Positions 36,001 through 48,000 of a stretch of DNA of 64,000 nucleotides are shown here, piece after piece. The stretch comes from Dendrobium chrysotoxum (lineage: Eukaryota > Streptophyta > Magnoliopsida > Asparagales > Orchidaceae). Made by a program: the position numbers and the translations under genes. The stretch lies in assembly GCA_019925795.1 (NCBI GenBank), contig CM034305.1:89254433-89318432 (forward strand), written 5' to 3'. Every line of letters begins with the position of its first letter. The stretch's first letter is position 1. The notes under the pieces are model-generated. The model made no database searches, was not told where the DNA came from, and was given only the letters and a program-made list of their open reading frames with translations.

Positions 36001-39000
36001 AGCAGGCTACTGTCCGCTTCTGCAGTTCTTAAAGATATCTAGTCAACTTGAAGGAATTTTTTGACAGCAAAACAACATTCTTGAAACCAGGAAGTCATTC
36101 TAGCCAATTTCCAATATTGGACAGTAATGTGTTCTAGCATTCTTGGTGCTCTGTAACCTTCCGAGCTCCGCAATTCCTGGAAAACACATGAAGAATTGAA
36201 GCCTAAGGGTTTCAAGAACATCTACCGGGTTCTGTTAACATCATTTTCAGTTACTGTTGATTTTCCTCATTAAAAACAGTAATCTACTGGATTTCGTGTG
36301 GGTTCTTTGCAGGTGTGCTGAGTAAATCAACATCTCCACTGTTTCTTCCCCCCATTCTCTTCAATTTAGATTGGTGGAAAGCTGGGTACAGAAAACTGGA
36401 AGGAATCCATTGCTGGCCCTTGTGTCAGGGGAAAATTTCCAAAAAAAACTACAGCAGTAACGTTTGTCTTGTGCCAAATCTATAATTCTGTTCTGTTTCT
36501 TTCCGTTAATTCTTTCAAAGCATTGTTTAGCCAATGGTTTAGAATTTTAGCTTTATTTTGGTTTTAAAACTGCTTAGCTTTTGCGAATTAACAAATTGAG
36601 GTTTTCTTTGTTTCTTTTTGTTCTTCCATTCTTCTCTATTGTTTCCTCAGTATCATGCAGCAAGTTGGACCTCTTGACATGTATGCTCTGGCTTTAAATG
36701 AAATGTTAAAGTAAAAAGTTTATCAAATTGAAAAGATATTTAGTTTTCAATATTGACCTTATTAGTATAATATATTCTCAAAATTGAAGATGTTATCCTA
36801 TTGAGTCTCCATTATTTTCTTACTATTTTAACTTTTGTATTTGTTTATATTAAAACATTTGCAATAGTGTTGAAATCAACCGTGAAGATTTAGTCATTCT
36901 AACGATCGAATGATTGAATTTTGTTAGATTTATTAGAACTTGAATTCTTTTTCCTTTTGCATGCAATTTTAATCACGAAGTTAGAGACCTTAGCACCTTA
37001 AATGAAAATAAAGATTTCTGTTTTTATCGGCGTATTAGTAAAACCGAAGTTAGAGAGGCTTTAAAGAAAATGAAGGGTGGAAAAGCTGTTGGACCTGATG
37101 ATATTCCAATAGAGGTGTGGAAATGCTTAGGAGATGAAGGAATTTCTTGGCTTACTAAACTTTTTAATACTGTTTTGAAGACTAAAAAGATGCCAGATGA
37201 GTGGAGAATGAGTGTGTTAATCCCTATTTTTAAGAATAAAGGTGATGCACAAGATTGTGCGAATTATAGAGGAATTAAGTTAATGTGTCATACTTTAAAA
37301 CTATGGGAACGAGTTATGGAGCATAGGTTGCGGCGTGATACTAATGTTTCTCAAAATCAATTTGGATTTATGCCGGGTAGGTCTACTATGGAAGCCATAC
37401 ATTTATTAAGAGGTTTGATGGAGAAATATAGAGAGAATAAGGAGGATTTACATATGATATTTATTGATTTAGAAAAAGCATATGATAAAGTTCCAAGAGA
37501 AGTGCTATGGAGAGTTCTTGAAAAGAAAGAAGTTAATAATGCTTATATTCAAATCATTAAAGATATGTATGCAGGAGCTATTACTTGTGTTCAAACACAA
37601 GGTGGTTTGACCAAATATTTTCCTATTTCGGTTGGATTACACCAAGGATCAGCCTTAAGCCCATATCTTTTTGCTTTAGTCATCAATGTTCTCACTAGAC
37701 ATTTGCAAGAGGATGTACCTTGGTGTATGCTTTTTGCTGATGATATTCTTCTTGTTGATAAGACTAGAGAGGGAGTTGAAGGTAAACTAGAATTGTGGAG
37801 GTCAACCTTAGAGTCTAAAGGTTTTCGCTTGAGTAGATCTAAAACGGAATATATGGAGTGTAATTTTAGTAATAATAGACCTAGTGAGGGCATTGTGACT
37901 TTGGCCGATCAAGTCATTAATAAGAGTACACGTTTTAGATATCTTGGATCTATTGTTCAGAGTGATGGTGATATAGATGGGGATATTATCAGCAGAATCC
38001 AAGTTGGATGGTTGAAGTGGAGGAATGCATCGGGCTTATTGTGTGATAGAAAAGTACCCCTCAAACTTAAGGGAAAATTCTATAAGATGGTGGTGAGACC
38101 TGCAATGCTTTATGGTGCTGAATGTTGGCCATTAAAAGAGAAGCATAATTCTAAGTTAAGTGTTGCAGAGATGAGGATGCTCAGGTGGATGAGTGGCTTT
38201 ACCCTTAGAGATAGGATACGAAATGAGCATATTCGTGAAAAGGTTGGAGTAGCTCCAGTGGAAGATAAGATTAGAGAGAGTCGCCTTAGATGGTTTGGTC
38301 ACGTAAAACGGCGGCCTCCCGATGACCCGGTTAGGAAAGTAGAGGTCTTAGATTTGACTTATGTTAAGAAAGGTAGAGGTAGACCTAAAAAGACTTGGTT
38401 AGAAAATATTAGAAATGATCTTTCTTTATTAGATTTAAACGAGAATTTGACTTTTAATAGGACACAATGGAGAAAAAGGATTCATGTAGCCGACCCCACG
38501 TAGTGGGATAAAGGCTTGATGTTGTTGTTGTTGTTGTTGTATGCAATTTTAATCACGAATGTGACTTTTATGACCATTAATTTCTTGTAATAAATTTCTA
38601 GCAAAGGCCAAAACTCTTTCATCTAAATTGACTTTTTACTAATTAACAGATTTTAATCAAAGGTATCAAATTTGTCTTAAGAATAATAGCGTGTTTCTCA
38701 CAAAAATTGTATATTTATTACATTGATTGGTTGAACTTTATATTACATGCTAGATCTACATTAAAAAAAATCATGACATTAGAATTTTCAATATCATTTA
38801 GTATTTGCTTATAATAATTATATGTTTATTATAGATTTTAATAGAAGGAATATGGAATTCAAAAATAACTATAAGGTGATTGTAGCCTAAATTTAGAATA
38901 ATTTCCTCAAGAAACTTCAAAAAAATTAGTTGTAAATATAATAAGACCAGATAAAGCTATGCAACATATTAGAGGAGGGAAAATAAATTAAAAATAAATA

Positions 39001-42000
39001 AAAAATCACAGATTTTTGGTATGTATAATTTTTAGTATAAAAATACGAGTTTATACAATGAACTATCAATTAATACCTTGTACTCTTTTATTTTTACATC
39101 TCCTATTTCAAGATTCACATCCTTTGCAAAATTACAAATTTCTCAAGTAGATATAACAATCTGTTTTGTAGAAGTTATTCTTCATGAAAATATAGCGTCC
39201 ACTATCATTCACATCCACTACTCATGAACACATCCCAAATAGATCTAATCTTCTATATTGTATAAGATATTCTTGATGATAAGAATAGTGTTCACTATGA
39301 TGTTGGATAACCTAGGTGACATGTAAATTGGAAAGGCATACCCAAATGTGAAGGTCCCTCAAAAACTTCAACAAATTATCCCAGACAAGCTTGGAAGCAT
39401 TTTAGCTAAAATATTGGTCAAAGCTAAACTTTTCAAGCTATAAATAATTAATGTAGAGCTCAAATTTTACAGTCATCATCAAAAATAAAAATAAAATGAT
39501 TGGATTCTGTCAATCTTTTGTTTTGAGTGAAATTAAATTTCAAAATGTCTAAAAACACCTATGACTAGCAGTGCATCCAAGATATGATGGATTGCCAATG
39601 TTGGTTGAACAAAAAGCCAGTTTCTATGGGGATCGTGGAACTTTCAAAAACTTCTATTTTGTAGAAGTTAGAACCTTCAATTAGCTACACAAAGATTTAA
39701 TTCGATGGGAATGGGATAAATCGGAACCTCCAGTGATTCTCTTGGATGCATCAGGTTCTATTTATAGAACTTTTAGTTAATACAACATCCATAAACAAAC
39801 ATGCTTCAGGGCATAAGGCATGTAAAACGATTGCTGCTGTGAGTAAATTTCTTAATCTAGATTTGAAGACCCTTTTTCTCTCTACTTCAGTATCTTAAAC
39901 CTTGAACAAGTGTAAAATTTGAAAGCTACTCAGAAAAGTAATCTACTTATTTAAGTATAAGGTTTCCATTTTTTTTAATCCTTTCTTCTCTTATTTCTAT
40001 TTCTTTTTATTTATTATTTTGTGGAAATTTTAAAAGTTGAATTGAATTTATTTGGATATACATCAATCATGATTTTTTTCTATGCAAAAATCCAAACTAA
40101 GCCTGTTACATTTACGATCAGTTTTGATGCATCTAGTTTTCTTAATTTCTGTTTTGATGTAATATGAACTGTTATATTTGTGTTTTCTATTTTTGTTTTA
40201 TGTTTTTTTTAGCTATCCAATGATGGAAAGCATCCCGTGATCAATGCGTAGGATTTGCTTGGCTTGCTTGACCTTGGGTTTGCCGGTTTTGGGGTTCTTT
40301 GGGCTGCTGCTGCTGTTGGTTTGGTGTTGGGTTGTTCACGGTTTGGCTTGGGCTGTTTGGGTTGGGAGCTGATTTTGGAGTTCTATTTTTGAGCTGAAGT
40401 TTAGCTCATTAATCCTAAAAGGTATGGTGGAATGTGGCTTTTCTTTTCCCCTTGCTGCCTTCTCGTTTTCCCCCTTGCTGCCTCCTCGGTTTCTCCTCTT
40501 AACCCCTTGGTTTTGGTGGTTTTTGCTGTTTCCCCATATGTTCTGTTTGGCTTCTTGTGCCTGCTGCCTTGGTTGCTGGTTTGCCTCTTCGGTTCCTTCC
40601 CACCTGGCTGGTTCCGTGGACTTACCTGTTGGGCTTCTTGTGCCTGCTGCCTTGGTTGCTGATTTGCCTCTTCGGTTCCTTCCCAGCTGGCTGTTCCGTG
40701 CCCTTTATGGCTGGTTTGCTGTGGACTTTTGCTCTGTTTCAGGTGCTGAAATTATGGCTGCTGTTTGGTGACCTTTGGTCTTTCATTTCCCTAAATCTAA
40801 TTGGTTTAGATGGAGGTGCTATGGCTGTTTGGTTTTCTTATGGTTTGCCTATTTATATAACATGTTTTTGGAAGAAAAAGGGGGTTTGAAAATTGTTTGG
40901 CAAAGCCACTAAACCTGAGGGTTTTCTTCTTGGAAAAGCTTGAGAGCTTGTTCCATCTTCTTTCTCCTCTAGGAAAGCTTGCGAGCTTCTCCTCCCTTCT
41001 TCTCGGCTTCTAACCCCTTCTTCTCTACGCAAGTTCCACTCCACCTGTATCCTTCTTCTGGTTCCGGTTGGTGTAAGTTTGGGGCTGTTTTTTTGAGGTG
41101 AATCGTGGCTGTTTTGTGGAGGATTGGTGGCTGTTTTAAGGTGACATTTGTGGGCTGTTTTGGAGACATTTGCTGGAGGAGTTTGGTAGAACGTTGGCCC
41201 TATGCCTTGGTGGACCCCTGGTTTGCAAGCTAAGCATTTTTCATTTTAATTTCCTACACCCGATGCATGTGAGGAGTCTGCTTGACGGATGTTCTGAGGA
41301 TAGCGTTGTTTGATTTTAAATTTGTTCTTTGCTAACTTTCTTTTGTCTAAGGTTTGTTGGTCTTCGGTTTTCTGTCTAAGTTGAAGTGGAAGTCTTATTC
41401 TCTAGCCTATTTGTTCTCCAATTGTGGTTTTAAGTTGGAAGGTGAGTCTTTGTTTTCTTTTCGTAATATTTCTCCTTTCTTGGTTTTTTTGTTTTTAAGT
41501 TGTCTACATCAGTTTTGGTATCAGAGCCCTAGGTTGGTATATCCTAGGGTAGTGTGTGAGTTGTCTTTTCATCTTAAAAGTTATGGCTAATCAAAATAAT
41601 CAAGGGGGAGATTGGCAACAACAAATGATGACTCAATTGACAAACTTACAAGAACAAATCACTAACATGGCTAATGTTATGGCAAATTTGAATGTGAACA
41701 ATGCTAATGCAAATCCTAATGTTCAATCATCCGAAAGTGAAGATGAGGGTCCTAGACATCAAAATAGGCAACAAAGAAATTGGGACCACGGCATTAAAAT
41801 TGATGTTCATAATTTTGAAGGAAAATTACAACCTGATCAATTCATAGAATGGGTGGAGAAAATGGACCAATTCTTTGAATGGAAAGAAATTCCGGATAAT
41901 CGAAAAGTCAAATTTGCAAGTCTAAAACTTACTGGACATGCATTAACGTGGTGGAAAAATTTACAAAATAATAGAGTGAGACGAGGGAAAGAAAAAATTC

Positions 42001-45000
42001 AAAATTGGGAAAGAATGAAAGAAAAAATGAAAGGAAAATTTCTACCTTCTGATCATGCAAGAACACTCTTCCAAGAATTTAATAATCTGCGTCAAGGTAA
42101 CCAAAATGTGGAAGAATACACTGAAAACTTTTACAAATTGCAATCTAGAAATGACTTAGATGAATCGGAGGAGAAAACGGTTACACGATATCTTAATGGG
42201 TTAAAATGGACAATTCAGGACCAACTTAACTTGCATCATGTTATCAAGTTAGATGAAGCTTATCGTATGGCTTTGAAAATTGAAAAACAACATCAACGGG
42301 GAAGTAACAAAATCACTGAAACTTACAAACGACAACAACTTGGAAAAGGTAAAACACAATCTGCACAAACTTATGGAGGAACAACTGGAATAAAAATGAA
42401 AACTTATGAAAGTCAAAACTTGGACAAGGGTAAAGGGGTAATGGGAACTAAACCTTCTGATCAACCTAAGCTAATTGGACCTTGTTACAAGTGTGGTCTT
42501 TATGGTCATTTGTCAGCTACCTGCAGAAAAAATAACCCTCCACGAAATAATTTCATAGAAAATGAGGAAGAATTAGAGGAAGAGGAAGAGAGTGATCCTG
42601 ACCCTACAAATGATGTGGATATGGAAAAATTTGATTTGGAAGGTGATGAAGGGGAACCATTATTGGTAATCCGACAAGTTTTAACTACTCAAATTGATAA
42701 GGGGGATAAGTGGCTTAGAAGAAACATTTTTAGGACTACTTGTACTGTTGAAGGAAAAATTTGCACCTTAATGATTGATAGTGGGAGTTCAGGGAATTTT
42801 GTGTCACAACATATGGTAGAAAGATTGAAACTAAAAACAAAACCTCTTGGCAAATCATATAAAATATCTTGGTTTAAAGAGGGGGGTGAGGTTCCTATAA
42901 CCAAACAATGCATTGTGAATTTATCCATTGGAGGTGCCTATAAGGATCAAATTGTTTGTGATGTTGTGCCCCTCGAGGTTTGTCATATTCTTTTGGGTCG
43001 TCCCTGGCAGTATGATCATAAAACCATTCATAATGGTGAGAAAAATACATATACCTTAATTCAAGATAATAAAGAGTTCACTCTTTTTCCACAAAGGTAT
43101 ATTTCTGACCCATCAAAAGAGAAAACTGCAAAATCATCCACTCCTGAGTTGCTTTTAAATGCAAATGAGTTAGGCCAATCTGAAGTGGCATATCTAGTGC
43201 TTGGGAAAGAAACTGAACCAACTCTTGAAATTCCTGAAGCAATACAACCATTACTGAATGAGTTCTCTGATATAACACCTGATGAGTTACCTACTGGTTT
43301 ACCCCCGATGAGAAATATTCAACATCATATCGATTTAATTCCTGGAGCTACATTGCCTAACCTTTCACATTACAGGATGAGTCCAAATGAACATAAAGAG
43401 CTTTCTACTCAAGTGTCTGAACTGTTAAAAAAAGGTCTGATAAAGGAGAGTTTAAGTCCTTGTGCTGTGCCTGCTTTACTTACTCCTAAAAAGGATGGAA
43501 CCTGGAGGATGTGTGTGGATAGTCGTGCCATAAATAAAATAACCATCAAATATAGGTTTCCAATTCCTAGGTTGGATGACATGTTAGATATGCTAAGTGG
43601 TGCTACAATTTTTTCTAAAATTGATTTAAGAAGTGGATACCATCAGATAAGAATTAGACCTGGGGATGAATGGAAAACTGCTTTTAAAACAAAAGAAGGC
43701 TTGTATGAATGGCTTGTTATGCCTTTTGGTTTGTCCAATGCTCCAAGTACTTTTATGCGAACAATGAATCATGTTTTGCGTCCGTTTATTGGAAAGTTTG
43801 TGGTAGTCTACTTTGATGATATTCTGATTTATAGCATTCATCCATCCGAACATCTTTTTCATGTGAAACAAATTTTGGAAACTTTGAGGGAACAAAAATT
43901 GTATATCAATTTAAAGAAGTGCTCTTTCATGACTTCTAGTTTGACATTTCTGGGTTTTATTGTGTCTGCTAAAGGAATCAAAGTTGACCCTATAAAGATT
44001 GAGGCAATTCAAAGCTGGCCTGTTCCTAAAAATATTAGTGAGGTAAGGGGTTTTCATGGTTTAGCTTCTTTCTATCGTCGGTTTATCCAAAATTTTAGTT
44101 CTGTAATTGCTCCTATCACTGATTGCTTGAAAAAAGGAGTCTTTAAATGGACCCCTGAGGCTGAAAAAACTTTTCAAAATATCAAAGAAAAAATGAGTCA
44201 AGCTCCAATTCTTAGTCTGCCAAATTTTGAAAAGGTTTTTGAAGTAGATTGTGATGCTTCTCATATTGGCATTGGTGCTGTGTTAAGTCAGGAAGGAAAA
44301 CCTATTGCATACTTTAGTGAAAAACTAAATGATGTTCGATCTCGTTATTCTACTTATGATTTGGAGTTTTATGCTATTGTTCAGTCTTTGAAATTTTGGA
44401 GATGCTATCTGATTCAAAGAGAGTTTGTTTTGAACACTGACCACGAAGCTTTAAGATTTTTGGGTTCACAAAAAAATCTGAACAAACGACATGCCAAATG
44501 GGTTTCTTTCTTGCAAGAATATTCATTTCATATCAAGCATAAAACTGGTGTGTTAAATAAGGTTGCTGATGCCTTAAGTAGAAGGTCACATTTGTTGGTA
44601 ACTGTTTATCCAACTATTTCTTCTTTTGATTTTCTGAAAGATACATATGCTTCTGATTCTGACTTTAAAGGGATTTGGGAAGAATGTCTTGTTTCTGGAT
44701 CTGATCCATCTGGTCAATTTACTATTCATAAAGGGTTTTTATTTAAAGGTTCGAGACTATGCATTTCAAAAAATTCTTTAAGAGAACAATTGGTGCATGA
44801 ACTTCATAGTGGGGGTTTGAGTGGACATTTTGGTCAGGGGAAAACAATTGCTTTGGTTGAGGAAAAATATTTTTGGCCACATATGCGAAAACAAATTACT
44901 AAGTTGGTAAAACAATGCAAAACCTGTCAGGCTTTTAAGGGAACATCGCAAAATACTGGGTTGTACACACCTCTCCCAATTCCAAATAAACCTTGGGATG

Positions 45001-48000
45001 ACATTTCTATGGATTTTATTTTGGGTCTTCCAGTTACTGCTAGAAAGTATGATTCTGTTTTTGTGGTTGTTGATCGTTTTAGTAAAATGGCTCATTTTAT
45101 TCCTTGCAAAAAAACTTCTGATGCTTCACATGTGGCTGATTTATTTTTTAAAGAGATTGTTCGTCTTCATGGTATTCCACGTACATTTACTTCTGATAGG
45201 GATACTCGATTTTTGAGTCACTTTTGGAGAACTTTATGGGCTAAGTTGGGAACTTCTCTTCAGTTTAGTAGTGCCTATCATCCTCAAACTGATGGACAAA
45301 CTGAAGTTGTCAATCGTAGTTTGGGTAATCTTTTGAGATGCCTTGCTGGTGAGAAACCTTTTCAGTGGGACTTAATTTTGCCCCAAGCTGAATTTGCTTA
45401 TAATAACTCTGTGAATAGATCTACTGGAAAAACTCCCTTTGAAATTTTGTATGGTCAGTCTATACCTCATATCTTGGATAGAAATGGTTTGTCTTTACCT
45501 AACAAAATAAGTGCTGAAGCTTTAGAAACTTTTGATCACATCAAAACGGTCCAACAGCAAGTTCTTGAAAAACTCCGTATAGCTAATGTCAAATACAAAG
45601 CTGCTGCAGATAAACACCGGAGAGAAGTTGTGTTTAAAGAAGGTGATATGGTGATGGCTTACTTTCGTCGCCAACGTTTTCCTGTTGGTACTTTTGGTAA
45701 ACTGAGCAGAAAGAAATTCGGGCCTTTTCGAATTCTACGAAAATTGGGCACAAATGCCTATCTCTTAGACTTACCTATTACTGTCGGCACTTCGCCTATA
45801 TTCAATGTTTCTGATCTCTCTTTGTATGAAGGAAGTTCAGGTGATTCTGTGGACGTGGAAACTTTACCACTTTCCACCTCTGTTTCATACAAGGATGACC
45901 TGATTGAGGATGTTGTTGATGTAAAAATCACTAAAACAAGACATGGTGAGCACAAAAGATTTTTGGTCAAATGGAGCAATCGGCCCTTCACGGACTGTAC
46001 TTGGATCGATGATATTGAGCTAAAGAATCGCAATTTGGAGCTTTATGAACGAGTTGGTAAAGCATTCTCATCAGGAGATGAGCTTCTCCCACCTGAGGGG
46101 AATTGATGCATCTAGTTTTCTTAATTTCTGTTTTGATGTAATATGAACTGTTATATTTGTGTTTTCTATTTTTGTTTTATGTTTTTTTTAGCTATCCAAT
46201 GATGGAAAGCATCCCGTGATCAATGCGTAGGATTTGCTTGGCTTGCTTGACCTTGGGTTTGCCGGTTTTGGGGTTCTTTGGGCTGCTGCTGCTGTTGGTT
46301 TGGTGTTGGGTTGTTCACGGTTTGGCTTGGGCTGTTTGGGTTGGGAGCTGATTTTGGAGTTCTATTTTTGAGCTGAAGTTTAGCTCATTAATCCTAAAAG
46401 GTATGGTGGAATGTGGCTTTTCTTTTCCCCTTGCTGCCTTCTCGTTTTCCCCCTTGCTGCCTCCTCGGTTTCTCCTCTTAACCCCTTGGTTTTGGTGGTT
46501 TTTGCTGTTTCCCCATATGTTCTGTTTGGCTTCTTGTGCCTGCTGCCTTGGTTGCTGGTTTGCCTCTTCGGTTCCTTCCCACCTGGCTGGTTCCGTGGAC
46601 TTACCTGTTGGGCTTCTTGTGCCTGCTGCCTTGGTTGCTGATTTGCCTCTTCGGTTCCTTCCCAGCTGGCTGTTCCGTGCCCTTTATGGCTGGTTTGCTG
46701 TGGACTTTTGCTCTGTTTCAGGTGCTGAAATTATGGCTGCTGTTTGGTGACCTTTGGTCTTTCATTTCCCTAAATCTAATTGGTTTAGATGGAGGTGCTA
46801 TGGCTGTTTGGTTTTCTTATGGTTTGCCTATTTATATAACATGTTTTTGGAAGAAAAAGGGGGTTTGAAAATTGTTTGGCAAAGCCACTAAACCTGAGGG
46901 TTTTCTTCTTGGAAAAGCTTGAGAGCTTGTTCCATCTTCTTTCTCCTCTAGGAAAGCTTGCGAGCTTCTCCTCCCTTCTTCTCGGCTTCTAACCCCTTCT
47001 TCTCTACGCAAGTTCCACTCCACCTGTATCCTTCTTCTGGTTCCGGTTGGTGTAAGTTTGGGGCTGTTTTTTTGAGGTGAATCGTGGCTGTTTTGTGGAG
47101 GATTGGTGGCTGTTTTAAGGTGACATTTGTGGGCTGTTTTGGAGACATTTGCTGGAGGAGTTTGGTAGAACGTTGGCCCTATGCCTTGGTGGACCCCTGG
47201 TTTGCAAGCTAAGCATTTTTCATTTTAATTTCCTACACCCGATGCATGTGAGGAGTCTGCTTGACGGATGTTCTGAGGATAGCGTTGTTTGATTTTAAAT
47301 TTGTTCTTTACTAACTTTCTTTTGTCTAAGGTTTGTTGGTCTTCGGTTTTCTGTCTAAGTTGAAGTGGAAGTCTTATTCTCTAGCCTATTTGTTCTCCAA
47401 TTGTGGTTTTAAGTTGGAAGGTGAGTCTTTGTTTTCTTTTCGTAATATTTCTCCTTTCTTGGTTTTTTTGTTTTTAAGTTGTCTACATCAAGTTTGCTTT
47501 GACGTAGGTTTTTAAAAGTGATTCAAACAGAATTATGAAAGTGCGCTCCTTGACGTAAGTGTTTTAGAACTCAATTGTAGTGCTTGCTAGGACTATAGTG
47601 AGTTCCATTTTTACCTACATTATTTATTATTATTTTATACAAGCGTAAAATTAGAACAAAACTTTCTTCAAAACTTTCTTCTAACTTTATGTTATCATAC
47701 TATTACTTTAAGTTAAAAGCAAAATTAAAGGTGACTTCCAAGCCCTCAAAAGTGAAACTCGCTTCTCACCTCTATAAGCATGAGTTCAAGTATAAGAACT
47801 TACGTTCTTTTACTTTTTTCCATACAAGCATTAAATTTGATGAAAAAAAAAACTAAAATTAAGTTCCGATACTCAATTCCAATAATTTTCACTTACATAC
47901 AAGCAAATTAGTCCTTGTGATCACTATTTTTTTTTTCTTGATCAGGAGATCAAAATCTTTGCATAGAACTTTAAGTTCACATATTCCATCTTAATCATCG

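Larger units (their letters stand above)
40125..47490 (+). mobile_element. apparently intact chromovirus (Ty3/gypsy), TSD AGTTT
   Basis: 7366 bp, flanked by AGTTT at 40120-40124 and 47491-47495. Two 1387-bp LTRs with TG...CA ends in which I noticed one difference (G at about 41329 and A at the matching base near 47308), a tRNA-iMet primer site, a single unbroken gag-pol frame and a terminal chromodomain. The RT resembles CRM/Galadriel chromoviruses (PIPRLDDMLD) more than Tekay or Reina; lineage needs a tree. It lies in the giant POP4 intron, in the direction opposite to the gene. Confidence 0.96.

Noticed and set aside
40424..40889. Overlapping plus-strand frames of 76-115 codons, repeated at 46403-46868 and in reverse at 49113-49657
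   Set aside because: They lie wholly inside LTRs and recur in each LTR copy; the hydrophobic composition comes from CTG/CTT-rich sequence.
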